From assembly GCF_040649515.1 (NCBI RefSeq), contig NZ_JBEZFP010000022.1, positions 1 to 64,000 of the forward strand: a stretch of DNA of 64,000 bases, in the 5' to 3' direction. Below, one piece after another: positions 1 to 8,838 of the stretch. Under the pieces are notes generated by a model. That model was not told the origin of the DNA, searched no databases, and saw only the letters and a program-made list of their open reading frames with translations. Numbering within the stretch: position 1 is the stretch's first letter; each line of letters begins with the position of its first letter. The translations under genes were made by a program, and so were the position numbers. The stretch comes from Yinghuangia elevatio. GTDB lineage: Bacteria; Actinomycetota; Actinomycetes; Streptomycetales; Streptomycetaceae.

Positions 1-270
1 CTGCGGTTCGCGGCGGGGAACTTCTACGTCAATGACAAGCCGACCGGTGCGGTGGTGGGTCAGCAGCCGTTCGGTGGGAGTCGGGGGTCGGGGACGAACG
101 ACAAGGCCGGCGCGAAGCAGAACCTGATGCGGTGGACCAGCACCCGCACCATCAAGGAGACCTTCGTCCCACCCACCGACTACCACTACCCCCACATGGA
201 AAAGGGCGTCATGGGCCAGGTCTCGCAGTTCGCCAACGACATGAAGGACGCCTTCAAGGGCCGCGGCTGA
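1..270 (+). CDS. pruA: L-glutamate gamma-semialdehyde (P5C) dehydrogenase, C-terminal part
   Basis: The reading frame is open from base 1 and ends at TGA 268-270, so only the last 89 residues are present. It starts inside the conserved aldehyde dehydrogenase C-terminal core (AGNFYVNDKPTGAVVGQQPF, then GGSRGSGTNDKAGA). This wording is typical of 1-pyrroline-5-carboxylate dehydrogenase, which oxidises glutamate semialdehyde to glutamate with NAD in proline catabolism. The closing segment (WTSTRTIKETF) is also characteristic of the family. The catalytic Cys and the NAD fold lie outside the window. Glutamate made here could feed the glutamate dehydrogenase 1.6 kb downstream (inference). Confidence 0.9.
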   Translation: MRFAAGNFYVNDKPTGAVVGQQPFGGSRGSGTNDKAGAKQNLMRWTSTRTIKETFVPPTDYHYPHMEKGVMGQVSQFANDMKDAFKGRG

Positions 271-324
271 CCGCCCGACCGCACAGGCGCACGGGCAGAC
301 CACCACACCGCCACACCACCACTA

Positions 325-348
325 GCCATGTGGCCATGTGGCCATGTC
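325..348. repeat. 8-bp tandem repeat after pruA
   Basis: The unit GCCATGTG occurs three times head to tail (325-332, 333-340, 341-348; last base changed to C). It lies in the gap between the pruA stop codon and the convergent DJ-1 gene. It belongs to the set of short post-stop tandem repeats seen across this window. Confidence 0.8.
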
Positions 349-447
349 AGTTCGGTCGTTGGGCCGTTCGGGCGAATTACCCGCAAGTCGCCGCGCCCGC
401 AGGCACAACGGTTCCCCGACTGTGTCCCCGATTGCGTCCCCGACCGG

Positions 448-1014
448 TCAGATCGCCGGTGCCTTGCTGCGCAGGACCTGCATGAACTCGCGCATCCAGC
501 CAGGGTGGTCGACCCAGGTGCGCCCGGAGACCAGAGTGCCGTCGACGACCGCCTCGCCGTCCACGAAGGTGCCGCCCGCGGCCCGTACGTCCGGGGCGAT
601 CGCCGGGTAGGCCGACGTACGCCGCCCGTCGAGGACCCCGGCGGCCGCGGCGATCAGCGGCCCGTGGCACAGGTGCGCCACCGGCTTGTCGTTCTCGAAG
701 AAGTGCCGCACGAGGCGCTGCACGACCGGGTTGTTGCGGATGTACTCGGGCGCCCGCCCGCCCGGGACGACCAGCGCGACGTAGTTCTCCGGGCGCACCT
801 CGACGAAGGCGAAGTCCGCGGGCCAGGTGTACCCGGGCTTCTCGGTGAACGTGTCGAAGCCGTCCACGAAGTCGTGCACCACGAACTGCAGTTTCTTGCG
901 CGAGGGTGCGGCGATGTGCACGTCGTACCCCTCCTCGCGCAGCCGCTGGTACGGGTACAGCACCTCGAGCGACTCCGCCGCGTCTCCGGTGATGATCAGG
1001 ACCCTGCGTGCCAT
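448..1014 (-). CDS. DJ-1/PfpI family protein
   Basis: The 188-residue protein has the class I glutamine amidotransferase-like fold of the DJ-1/PfpI family. It opens with the first beta strand (RRVLIITGDAAESLEVLYP) and has the nucleophile elbow AHLCHGP, whose Cys is the reactive residue. The PGGRAPEYIR loop matches the family glyoxalase/protease-like active-site wall. Family members act as deglycases, glyoxalases or stress proteins, and the substrate cannot be told here. The ATG at 1014 is chosen because GGAGG lies 8 bases upstream; a longer in-frame start has no such site. It converges on pruA and is a single-gene unit. Confidence 0.85.
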   Translation of the reverse strand: MARRVLIITGDAAESLEVLYPYQRLREEGYDVHIAAPSRKKLQFVVHDFVDGFDTFTEKPGYTWPADFAFVEVRPENYVALVVPGGRAPEYIRNNPVVQRLVRHFFENDKPVAHLCHGPLIAAAAGVLDGRRTSAYPAIAPDVRAAGGTFVDGEAVVDGTLVSGRTWVDHPGWMREFMQVLRSKAPAI

Positions 1015-1233
1015 GACGATCGCCTCCCCGAGTGCGCCCCGATCTGGTGGCGTCTGTCCACCGTGCCCCGCCGTCCGCAAATCGGCAATGGGCTACCGGA
1101 TGTGGACAGGGGGTGACGGGAGCGGAATCCTGCAATACGTTCGGCACGAGTACGACATGAGCATGTGCTGTGCTGTGCGCATTCCGGGTGACCACCGAGG
1201 ACAGGCCGCAGCGGCCGGAGTGAGGGGGACGAC

Positions 1234-1506
1234 GTGATCAAGCGCGCCAGGGACAACGGCTCGACGCGGATCACTTTCTGCCTACCTGTGGACGACCCGG
1301 CGGGGCCGGTGAGCGTCGTGGGCGACTTCAACGACTGGGAGCCCGGGCGGCACACGCTTGTGCGGCGCAGCAACGGCACCCGCTCGGTGGCGGTGACGCT
1401 GGAGCCCGGCGCGACCGTGCGGTTCCGCTACCTAGCGGAGAACGGCGTCTGGTTCGACGACGAATCGGCCGAACACGACGGTCAGAACGGCATCGTCACG
1501 GTCTGA
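1234..1506 (+). CDS. small CBM48/isoamylase N-terminal-like domain protein
   Basis: This 90-residue protein consists of one early-set (isoamylase N, CBM48-like) beta-sandwich. The signature GDFNDWEPGRH, followed later by RFRYLAENGVWFDDESAE, is typical of glycogen-binding domains of branching enzymes and AMPK beta subunits. No catalytic domain is attached, so a carbohydrate-binding or scaffold role is inferred. The start is GTG with a G-rich ribosome site (GAGGGGG) just upstream. Stand-alone proteins of this kind are common in actinomycetes. A hairpin at 1579-1602 may end its transcript. Confidence 0.8.
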   Translation: MIKRARDNGSTRITFCLPVDDPAGPVSVVGDFNDWEPGRHTLVRRSNGTRSVAVTLEPGATVRFRYLAENGVWFDDESAEHDGQNGIVTV

Positions 1507-1837
1507 CCGCTCCGCCCCCGCGGGTGTCCGTTTGACGCATTGTCGTCGCGCCCGGTGGATTGCTGACAGCTTGTGCCCGTGCGGGGGCCGGGGCCCCCGT
1601 ACCGCCGCGGGATGGCGCGGGTAGCCTGGCGGGCGTGGGTTTCCCTCGGCCCGCAACGTACGGCCTCACGGCCGAGCCGCCTGGACAAGGGTGTCCCGGT
1701 GGCCGGAACCGGTCCGGCAAAGACGCCGGAAGGAACCGCCGTGGCGCTGCGCTACGTCGCTGCCGTTCGGGGAGACTCGCAAAACAGACAACGCAGTAGT
1801 CGGTCACGCAACGGCGCGCGACAGGAGCGACGGCATC
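1507..1837. other. intergenic region before glutamate dehydrogenase
   Basis: These 331 bases hold the candidate terminator at 1579-1602 and the leader of the glutamate dehydrogenase gene. I see several short GC-rich inverted repeats around 1650-1750 but no recognisable riboswitch and no convincing small gene. Confidence 0.6.
1579..1602 (+). terminator. hairpin downstream of the CBM48 gene
   Basis: The arms CGGGGGCC (1582-1589) and GGCCCCCG (1592-1599) are perfectly complementary and can extend by three more pairs, one of them G-U. No T-run follows, which is common for actinomycete terminators. Confidence 0.4.
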
Positions 1838-4800
1838 ATGCAGAGCAAGCTGGACGAGGCGAAAGCGAATCTGCTGGCCCGGGCGGCGGAGGCGGCCCGG
1901 CAGGCATCGTCACAGCACGGAGGCGGCGAAGGCGCCGGTCACATCGACCTGGACGTCCTGCTTCGCCGCTACTACCGGCACACCGCCCCCGACGACCTGG
2001 TCGAACGGGACCCGGTCGACGTGTACGGGGCGGCCATCTCGCACTGCCGACTGGCGGCGTCCCGCCCGCAGGGCACGGCGAAGGTGCGGGTCTACACCCC
2101 CACGGTCGAGGAGAACGGCTGGGCCTCCGGCCACACCGTCATCGAGATCGTCACGGACGACATGTCGTTCCTCGTGGACTCGGTCACCAACGAACTGTCC
2201 CGCCAGGACCGGGCCATCCACGTGGTGATCCACCCGCAGCTGGTGGTCCGGCGCGACATCACCGGCAACCTCATGGAGATCCTGGACACCTCCGACGCGG
2301 CCGCGGTGCCCGACGACGCGGTGGTCGAGTCGTGGATGCACGTGGAGATCGACCGGGAGAGCGACCGGGAGGACATCCGCGTCATCGAGACCGGTCTCAA
2401 GCAGGTCATGGACGACGTGCGCGAGGCCGTCGAGGACTGGACCAAGATGCGCGAGACGGCGGTGCGGCTCGCCGACGAGCTGGCCGACGAGCCCCCCGCG
2501 CTGCCCAGCGAGGAGATCGGCGAGGCCTGGGAGCTGCTGCGCTGGCTCGCCGAGGACCACTTCACCTTCCTCGGCTACCGCGAGTACGACCTGGTCGTCG
2601 AGGACGGCGAGGACAGCCTGCGAGCGGTCCCCGGCACCGGCCTCGGCCTGCTGCGCCCGGACCAGGACCTGTCTAACTCGTTCAGCCGCCTGTCCCCGGA
2701 GGCCCGTGCCAAGGCCCGGGAGAAGAAGCTGCTGATCCTGACCAAGGCCAACTCGCGGTCCACCGTGCACCGGCCGTCGTACCTCGACTACATCGGCGTC
2801 AAGAAGTTCGACGCGGACGGCAACGTGGTCGGCGAGCGCCGCTTCCTGGGCCTGTTCGGGTCGTCCATCTACACCGAGAGCGTCACGCGCATCCCGGTGG
2901 TGCGCCGCAAGGTGCAGCAGGTGCTGGAGATGGCCGGGTTCCCGGCGGCCAGCCACGACGGCCGCGACCTGCTGCAGATCCTCGAGACGTACCCGCGCGA
3001 CGACCTGTTCCAGATCCAGGTGCCGGAGCTGTACGACATCGTCCTGTCGGTGCTGTACCTCCAAGAGCGCCGCCGCCTGCGGCTGTTCCTGCGCAAGGAC
3101 GAGTACGGCCGCTTCTACTCGGCCCTCGTCTACCTGCCGCGCGACCGCTACACCACCGAGATCCGCCTCAAGATGCAGGACATCCTGCTGCGCGAGCTGG
3201 GCGGCTCGGTCATCGACTTCACCGCCCGCAACACCGAGTCGGTGCTCGCCCGGCTGCACTTCACGGTCCGGGTGCCGCGCGGCTCGTCGCTGGGCGACCC
3301 GGACGTCGAGCACATCGAGAAGCTGCTCGCCGCGGCGACCCGCTCGTGGGCCGACGACTTCGCCGAGGCGCTGGTCGCCGAGTGCGGCGAGGAGCCGGCC
3401 GCCGAGCTGTCGCGGGCGTACGCGAACGCCTTCGCCGAGGGCTACAAGGCCGACTTCACCCCGCGCACCGCGGTCGCCGACCTGCGCCGCATCGAGGCGC
3501 TGGACCCGGGGGACGCCGGTACGGACTTCACCCTCAACCTGTACCAGCCGATAGGAGCACTGCCGGGCGAGCGGCGCTTCAAGATCTACCGCACCGGCGG
3601 CCCGCTGTCGCTGTCCGAGGTGCTGCCGATCCTGCAGCGCATGGGCATCGAGGTCGTCGACGAGCGGCCGTACGAGCTGCGCCGCAGCGACGGCCGCATC
3701 GCGTGGGTCTACGACTTCGGCCTGCGCCACGACCCGACGCTCGAAGCGGGCGACGAGGTCAAGCAGCTGTTCCAGGAGGCGTTCGCCGCCGTGTGGACCG
3801 GCAAGGCCGAGTCCGACGGCTTCAACGCCCTGGTGCTGCGCGCCGGGCTGAACTGGCGCCAGGCGATGGTGCTGCGCGCGTACGCCAAGTACCTGCGCCA
3901 GGCCGGCTCCACCTTCAGCCAGGACTACATCGAGGACGCCCTCGTCGGGAACGTGCACATCGCGCGCCTCCTGGTGAACCTCTTCGAGGCCCGCTTCTCG
4001 CCGGGCCACCAGCAGGCCGGCACCGAGCTGGTGGACGGCATGGTGGAGGAGCTGGAGGGGGCGCTCGACCAGGTCGCGAGCCTGGACGAGGACCGCATCC
4101 TGCGGGCCTTCGTGGCGATGGTCGGCGCGACGCTGCGCACGAACTTCTTCCAGCGCCGCAGCGACGGCGAGGCGCACGACTACGTCTCGCTCAAGTTCGA
4201 CCCGCAGCAGATCCCCGATCTCCCGGCGCCGCGACCGAAGTTCGAGATCTTCGTGTACTCGCCGCGCGTCGAGGGCGTGCACCTGCGCTTCGGCGCGGTC
4301 GCGCGCGGCGGCCTGCGCTGGTCCGACCGGCGCGAGGACTTCCGCACCGAGATCCTGGGCCTGGTCAAGGCGCAGATGGTCAAGAACACGGTCATCGTGC
4401 CGGTCGGCGCGAAGGGCGGGTTCGTGTGCAAGCACCTGCCCGACCCGCAGGCCAACCGCGAGGCGTGGCTCGCCGAGGGCATCGCCTGCTACAAGACCTT
4501 CATCTCCGGCCTGCTGGACATCACCGACAACCTGGTGGCGGGCGAGGTCGTGCCGCCTACGCAGGTGGTGCGGCACGACGGCGACGACACGTACCTGGTG
4601 GTCGCGGCCGACAAGGGCACCGCGACGTTCTCGGACATCGCCAACGAGGTGGCCGGGGCATACGGGTTCTGGCTGGGCGACGCGTTCGCGTCGGGCGGCT
4701 CGGCCGGTTACGACCACAAGGGCATGGGCATCACCGCGCGCGGCGCGTGGGAGTCGGTCAAGCGGCACTTCCGCGAGCTGGGCCACGACACGCAGACCCA

Positions 4801-6718
4801 GGACTTCACGGTCGTGGGCATCGGCGACATGTCCGGCGACGTGTTCGGCAACGGCATGCTGCTGTCGGAGCACATCAGGCTGGTCGCGGCGTTCGACCAC
4901 CGGCACATCTTCCTGGACCCCGACCCGGACGCGGCGGTGTCGTACGCCGAGCGCCGCCGCCTGTTCGACCTGCCCCGCAGCTCGTGGGCGGACTACAACC
5001 CGGACCTGATCTCGGCGGGCGGCGGGGTGTTCCCGCGCAGCGCCAAGTCGGTGCAGATCACCAGGCAGGTGCGCGAACGCCTGGGCCTGGCCGAGTCGGT
5101 GACGCGCCTGGCGCCGGCCGAGCTGATGAAGGCGATCCTGCAGGCGCCGGTCGACCTGTTCTGGAACGGCGGCATCGGCACGTACATCAAGGCGTCGTCG
5201 GAGTCGAACGCCGACGTGGGCGACAAGTCGAACGACGCGATCCGCGTCGACGGCGGCGCGCTGCGCGTCAAGGTGGTCGGCGAGGGCGGCAACCTGGGCT
5301 GCACGCAGCTCGGGCGCGTGGAGTTCGCGTTGGCCGGTGGCCGGATCAACACGGACGCGATCGACAACTCGGCGGGTGTGGACACCTCGGACCACGAGGT
5401 CAACATCAAGATCCTGCTGAACCAGGTCGTCTCGGCCGGGGACATGACCGGCAAGCAGCGCAACACGTTGCTCGCCGAGATGACCGACGAGGTCGGGCGC
5501 CTGGTCCTGGAGAACAACTACGACCAGAACTACGCGCTGGCCAACGCGGTCGCCCAGGCCCCGGCGCTGCTGCACGTGCACATGCGCTACCTGCGCAAGA
5601 TGGTGCGCGACGGGCAGCTCGACCGGGACATCGAGTTCCTGCCGAGCGACCGCCAGCTGCGCGACCGCCAGCAGGCGGGCGTGGGGCTGACGCAGCCGGA
5701 GCTGGCGGTGCTCCTGGCGTACACGAAGATCGTGCTCGCCCAGGACCTGCTGGCCTCCGCCCTGCCGGACGACGAGTACCTGAACGGCGAACTGCACCGG
5801 TACTTCCCGACCGCGCTGCAGGAGCGGTTCGGGGCACAGGTCGACGCCCACGCGCTGCGCCGGGAGATCATCACGACGCGCGTGGTCAACGACCTGGTGA
5901 ACCTGGCCGGCATCTCGTTCATGTTCCGCATGCGCGAGGAGTCGGGCGCCTCGGCGCACGAGGTGGCCCGCGCACACCTGGCGGCGCGTCAGATCTTCGG
6001 CGCGGACGACGTCCTGGAGCGCATCAAGGCCCTGGACAACCAGGTCCCGGCGGCGGTCCAGACCCGGATGCGGCTGCACATGCGGCGGCTGGTCGAGCGC
6101 TCCACGCGCTGGATGCTCAGCAACCGGCGCGAGATCGACGTCGCGGCGCAGATCGCGTTCTTCTCCGAGGGCGTCGCGGACGTCGCGGCGCACCTGCCCA
6201 AGCTGCTGCGCGGCAGCGACCTGGAGTGGATGGACGGCCTCTACAAGGAGTTCACCGACGCCGGGGTGCCGCACGACCTGGCGACGGTGGTGGCCGGGTT
6301 CTCGTCGGCGTACGCCGCGCTCGACATCGTCGAGGTGTCCCGCGACTCCGGGCACGGCGTCATCGAGGTCGCCGAGGTGTACTTCGATCTGGTCGACCGG
6401 CTGCCGATCGCGATGATGCTGGACCGCATCATCGAGCTGCCGCGCGACGACCGCTGGAAGTCGATGGCCCGGGCGTCGCTGCGCGAGGACCTGTACGCGG
6501 CGCAGGCCGGCCTCACCTTCGACGTGCTGTCGTCGGGCGGGCCGGAGGACACGCCGGAGCTGCGGTTCAAGGCGTGGGAGGAGCGGAACGCGTCGGTGAT
6601 CAACCGGGCGCGGACGACGCTGGAGGAGTTGCAGGAGGCGGAGACGTACGACCTGGCGACGCTTTCGGTCGCCATGCGCGTGATCCGGACCCTGCTGCGC
6701 AGCGGCAGCATGAACTGA
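1838..6718 (+). CDS. gdh: large NAD-specific glutamate dehydrogenase
   Basis: The 1626-residue protein belongs to the 180-kDa class of NAD-dependent glutamate dehydrogenases first described in Streptomyces clavuligerus. It deaminates glutamate to 2-oxoglutarate and ammonia in the catabolic direction. The N-terminal half carries the ACT-like regulatory segments. The catalytic core begins near residue 818 (FGAVARGGLRWSDRREDF) and includes the substrate-lysine region GAKGGF near 857. The nucleotide-binding loop GIGDMSGDVFGNG lies near 994. A long helical C-terminal domain follows. The ATG at 1838 is preferred over the longer open frame because AGGAG stands about 11 bases before it. It is monocistronic, ending in tandem repeats and then a strong hairpin. 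Confidence 0.95.
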   Translation: MQSKLDEAKANLLARAAEAARQASSQHGGGEGAGHIDLDVLLRRYYRHTAPDDLVERDPVDVYGAAISHCRLAASRPQGTAKVRVYTPTVEENGWASGHTVIEIVTDDMSFLVDSVTNELSRQDRAIHVVIHPQLVVRRDITGNLMEILDTSDAAAVPDDAVVESWMHVEIDRESDREDIRVIETGLKQVMDDVREAVEDWTKMRETAVRLADELADEPPALPSEEIGEAWELLRWLAEDHFTFLGYREYDLVVEDGEDSLRAVPGTGLGLLRPDQDLSNSFSRLSPEARAKAREKKLLILTKANSRSTVHRPSYLDYIGVKKFDADGNVVGERRFLGLFGSSIYTESVTRIPVVRRKVQQVLEMAGFPAASHDGRDLLQILETYPRDDLFQIQVPELYDIVLSVLYLQERRRLRLFLRKDEYGRFYSALVYLPRDRYTTEIRLKMQDILLRELGGSVIDFTARNTESVLARLHFTVRVPRGSSLGDPDVEHIEKLLAAATRSWADDFAEALVAECGEEPAAELSRAYANAFAEGYKADFTPRTAVADLRRIEALDPGDAGTDFTLNLYQPIGALPGERRFKIYRTGGPLSLSEVLPILQRMGIEVVDERPYELRRSDGRIAWVYDFGLRHDPTLEAGDEVKQLFQEAFAAVWTGKAESDGFNALVLRAGLNWRQAMVLRAYAKYLRQAGSTFSQDYIEDALVGNVHIARLLVNLFEARFSPGHQQAGTELVDGMVEELEGALDQVASLDEDRILRAFVAMVGATLRTNFFQRRSDGEAHDYVSLKFDPQQIPDLPAPRPKFEIFVYSPRVEGVHLRFGAVARGGLRWSDRREDFRTEILGLVKAQMVKNTVIVPVGAKGGFVCKHLPDPQANREAWLAEGIACYKTFISGLLDITDNLVAGEVVPPTQVVRHDGDDTYLVVAADKGTATFSDIANEVAGAYGFWLGDAFASGGSAGYDHKGMGITARGAWESVKRHFRELGHDTQTQDFTVVGIGDMSGDVFGNGMLLSEHIRLVAAFDHRHIFLDPDPDAAVSYAERRRLFDLPRSSWADYNPDLISAGGGVFPRSAKSVQITRQVRERLGLAESVTRLAPAELMKAILQAPVDLFWNGGIGTYIKASSESNADVGDKSNDAIRVDGGALRVKVVGEGGNLGCTQLGRVEFALAGGRINTDAIDNSAGVDTSDHEVNIKILLNQVVSAGDMTGKQRNTLLAEMTDEVGRLVLENNYDQNYALANAVAQAPALLHVHMRYLRKMVRDGQLDRDIEFLPSDRQLRDRQQAGVGLTQPELAVLLAYTKIVLAQDLLASALPDDEYLNGELHRYFPTALQERFGAQVDAHALRREIITTRVVNDLVNLAGISFMFRMREESGASAHEVARAHLAARQIFGADDVLERIKALDNQVPAAVQTRMRLHMRRLVERSTRWMLSNRREIDVAAQIAFFSEGVADVAAHLPKLLRGSDLEWMDGLYKEFTDAGVPHDLATVVAGFSSAYAALDIVEVSRDSGHGVIEVAEVYFDLVDRLPIAMMLDRIIELPRDDRWKSMARASLREDLYAAQAGLTFDVLSSGGPEDTPELRFKAWEERNASVINRARTTLEELQEAETYDLATLSVAMRVIRTLLRSGSMN

Positions 6719-6754
6719 CGCAAGCGTGAACTGACGCAAGCGTGAACTGACGCA
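6711..6754. repeat. 16-bp tandem repeat spanning the gdh stop codon
   Basis: The unit TGAACTGACGCAAGCG is present at 6711-6726 and 6727-6742, with a 12-base partial third copy at 6743-6754. The first copy includes the last codon and the TGA stop of the glutamate dehydrogenase gene, so the array grew from the coding end. Confidence 0.9.
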
Positions 6755-6802
6755 GTGTCAAGTTCGGCCTGAACCGGGCGGTTCGGACGGGCTTGGGCTT
6801 GT

Positions 6803-6839
6803 GCGGGGCCGCAGGGAGGTGTTCTCCTTGCGGCCCCGC
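6803..6839 (+). terminator. terminator of gdh
   Basis: Arms GCGGGGCCGCA (6803-6813) and TGCGGCCCCGC (6829-6839) form a perfect 11-bp stem with a 15-base loop that can itself fold (GGAG/CTCC). It lies 85 bases after the gdh stop codon. Confidence 0.75.
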
Positions 6840-6903
6840 TGTCGTCTCCGGCTGGTCATCCCTTGATGAACGCGGGTCAATAGTCGAAGGTTGGCGGGCA
6901 CGT

Positions 6904-6968
6904 CCGTACGTCGGCGTACACCGGTACGGTCACACGTGCGCCGGTACGTCAGCACATCCGTACGTCAG
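6904..6968. repeat. CGTACG-rich repeats upstream of the PEYG-repeat protein
   Basis: CCGTACGTC (6904-6912), CCGGTACGTCAG (6941-6952) and CCGTACGTCAG (6958-6968) are near-copies. Each contains a palindromic GTAC or CGTACG core. They sit in the promoter region of the next gene and could be operators or decayed repeats. Confidence 0.5.
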
Positions 6969-7024
6969 TACCTTTCGCACCTGGCCCTGTTTCGCCCGCC
7001 GCCGTTCGTGTTTCGGAGGCTTGG

Positions 7025-8035
7025 ATGCACGACCGACCGGAACCGGACGAAGTCCAACCGACCCCGTACCTGCCCGCTTGGCTCGACGGAGCTCCGTCGT
7101 ACGAGCAGGAGTACGGACGCGAGTACGCGTTCGAGCACGACCAGGGCCTCGGGCCGGACCCGGCTGGGCCCGCCTACGCCGGCCCCGAGTACGGCGGTCC
7201 GGAGTACGGCGCCCCCGAGTACGGCGGTCCGGAGTACGGCCGCCCGGAATACGGTGGTTCGGAGTTCGGAGGCTCGGACCACGGGGCGCACTACGGCGCG
7301 CAGTACGAGGCGCACTACGGGTCGCCGCAGTACGGACCGGGCGACTTCGACGAGCCGCCGACGCCGTACCAGCAGTTGGACCGGTACGAGCCGTACGACT
7401 ACGGTGCCCACGGATACCGCGGCGAGGGCGACCAGTTCGGCCAACCCCCTTCGTACGGCGGAGGCATGCACGCGTATCGGCCGCGACCGGGCGAGATGTC
7501 CGCGATAAACCAGGCAAATCCCCCGGCGGGTCAGCAGTACTACCCTCGCCGCCCCGCAGCCGACGAGCGGCCGTCCGGCGCGCTGGTCCCGCGCGCCAAC
7601 GAACCCGCAAGCGTCCCGTCGCGCCGGGAGCGCAGGGAGGTCGCGGGCCGCGGGGAGGGCGAGGACGGGCGCGGGAGCCGAGCGGGCCACGACGCCGGGC
7701 GCGCCCGCCTCGGACGGCCGATGCGCCGACTACTGGCGTTCGCCGTGGTCGCCTGCCTCGGCGTCTTCGGCTACTGGGGCTGGACGTTCTACGACGGGGA
7801 GCCCGCGGGCGTCCGCGAAGGCAGCTGCATCGCGGCGCTGGGCGGCACCGACGTCAAGCCGATGGACTGCACAAGCGGTGCCGCGAAGTACACCGTCCTG
7901 GAGGTCTTCAAGGGCGCTGCGGACGCGACGACCTGCGCCGTCGTGCAGGGCGCCACAGATCCGATGGTGGTCCACCGAGACGGCCGTACCGACGTGTGGT
8001 GCGTGGCACCGAATGAACGTGCCGGAAGCGGTTGA
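7025..8035 (+). CDS. PEYG-repeat membrane protein with LppU/SCO3897-like C-terminal domain
   Basis: The 336-residue protein has three parts. Residues 1-180 are disordered and rich in Tyr, Gly, Glu and Pro, with five to six tandem copies of a PEYGG-type pentapeptide near residues 55-85. Residues 236-256 form one transmembrane helix (LLAFAVVACLGVFGYWGW) after a basic stretch. The last 75 residues are outside the cell and carry three Cys (GSCIAAL, PMDCTSG, TTCAVV) plus a final VWCVAPN. This resembles the LppU/SCO3897 domain of actinomycete membrane proteins (family assignment from memory). The function is not known. It converges with the next gene, leaving 10 bases between stop codons. Confidence 0.7.
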   Translation: MHDRPEPDEVQPTPYLPAWLDGAPSYEQEYGREYAFEHDQGLGPDPAGPAYAGPEYGGPEYGAPEYGGPEYGRPEYGGSEFGGSDHGAHYGAQYEAHYGSPQYGPGDFDEPPTPYQQLDRYEPYDYGAHGYRGEGDQFGQPPSYGGGMHAYRPRPGEMSAINQANPPAGQQYYPRRPAADERPSGALVPRANEPASVPSRRERREVAGRGEGEDGRGSRAGHDAGRARLGRPMRRLLAFAVVACLGVFGYWGWTFYDGEPAGVREGSCIAALGGTDVKPMDCTSGAAKYTVLEVFKGAADATTCAVVQGATDPMVVHRDGRTDVWCVAPNERAGSG

Positions 8036-8045
8036 TGACAGAGTG

Positions 8046-8525
8046 TCAGGGACGTGACGCGCGCTCGGCCGCTTCGGGCCGGCGCGGCGCCGGGATCTCG
8101 TTCTCCAGCAGGAGCAGGTCGTCGCGCCTGCGGTCCTTCAGCAGCCACCACGCGCTCAGGTAGAACGCGGCGGGCACCCCCGTCGGTGCGAGCAGCCACA
8201 GCGGGCCCTTGAGCGTGACGACGAGCATGGCCGCCCACAGGTGGAACATTCCGAGTGTCGCGGCGCGGCCGAGCGCACCGTACCCGTGGCGGAGCGTACT
8301 GCGGACCGCGAATATGCTCCCCGCGCACAATGCGGCCAGCGCGGCGGACAGAATCGCGGTCAGTGCCAGCATTCCGTCGAGCCCGGAGAGCCGGTCGCTC
8401 TCCTCCTGGCGAACCGCGGCGGCCATGACGCCCAGCGTCCCCGCGCCGAGAAGTAGCGCGGTCCCCTCTACCGCCAATACGGCATAAAGCGTACGCAGCA
8501 GCGCTGTTCGGCGGCTGCCCCTCAT
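8046..8525 (-). CDS. small integral membrane protein
   Basis: The 159-residue protein has four hydrophobic segments: near residues 10-40 (LAVEGTALLLGAGTLGVMA), 55-80 (ALTAILSAALAALCAG), 95-112 and 118-137. It ends in a charged cytoplasmic tail with many Arg and Glu. I do not recognise a family; a TIGR/DUF actinobacterial membrane protein is likely. The ATG at 8525 is chosen because GGGGG lies six bases upstream. It converges with the PEYG-repeat gene and stands divergent from glyA. Confidence 0.65.
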   Translation of the reverse strand: MRGSRRTALLRTLYAVLAVEGTALLLGAGTLGVMAAAVRQEESDRLSGLDGMLALTAILSAALAALCAGSIFAVRSTLRHGYGALGRAATLGMFHLWAAMLVVTLKGPLWLLAPTGVPAAFYLSAWWLLKDRRRDDLLLLENEIPAPRRPEAAERASRP

Positions 8526-8714
8526 TTGTGCCCCCGCTTTCCTACCCGCCCCAGGCAGCCTCTCCAACCGGTCTTACTGGGGCAATCCCCGTGTTATTTG
8601 TTAATCACGTTACGCCTGATGGACCTTGCCAGACTCGGCGACCCCCCATGGTGGCGGATCTGTAACGATCGTGGGCCAAGTCGGTGGCCGCGTCCGGCTC
8701 CGGTGGAATAGCCT

Positions 8715-8800
8715 GTTCGTGCCGCGACTGGCGTCGACGTGGAACCGACCACGAGGAAGCGGCAGCGAGCGATTGCGCGCGGTGCCGTCCGCCTGGGCAC
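8715..8800 (+). ncRNA. ZTP (pfl-type) riboswitch upstream of glyA
   Basis: The conserved elements of the ZTP/ZMP aptamer can be read in order. GCCGC (8721-8725) pairs with GCGGC (8759-8763). CGACTGGCG follows the first arm. CGTGG (8738-8742) pairs with CCACG (8749-8753) around AACCGA. GAGGAAGCG closes the domain. After a linker comes CCGCCTGGGC (8789-8798), the invariant 3' element that pseudoknots in this class. ZTP riboswitches sense the purine intermediate ZMP/ZTP, which builds up when 10-formyl-tetrahydrofolate is short. glyA is one of the known targets because it supplies one-carbon units. Assignment is from remembered consensus, not a covariance search. Confidence 0.85.
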
Positions 8801-8829
8801 CCGGGTCCCGACCTGAAGGCCGACCCGGG
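8800..8829 (+). promoter_or_regulatory. Shine-Dalgarno-masking hairpin of the glyA riboswitch
   Basis: CCCGGGTC (8800-8807) is perfectly complementary to GACCCGGG (8822-8829). The 3' arm runs into the glyA ribosome site (GGAGG, about 8828-8832). The 5' arm directly abuts the aptamer's CCTGGGC element, so ligand-driven pseudoknot formation could compete with this hairpin and free the ribosome site. The mechanism is inferred from geometry. Confidence 0.6.
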
Positions 8830-8838
8830 AGGAAGCCC

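Larger units (their letters stand above)
8526..8838. other. divergent region between a membrane-protein gene and glyA
   Basis: These 313 bases hold the promoters of the two divergent genes and, in the second half, the ZTP riboswitch and masking hairpin described below. The first part (8560-8610) is relatively AT-rich, including TTATTTGTTAATCACG, and is the likely promoter zone. Confidence 0.6.

Noticed and set aside
1910..6739. A 1609-residue minus-strand frame opposite the glutamate dehydrogenase gene
   Set aside because: It is the antisense shadow of a high-GC coding frame: no ribosome site, composition dominated by Arg, Gln, His, Val and Asp, and no domain. The same applies to 13119-18344 and 51260-54304 on the minus strand.
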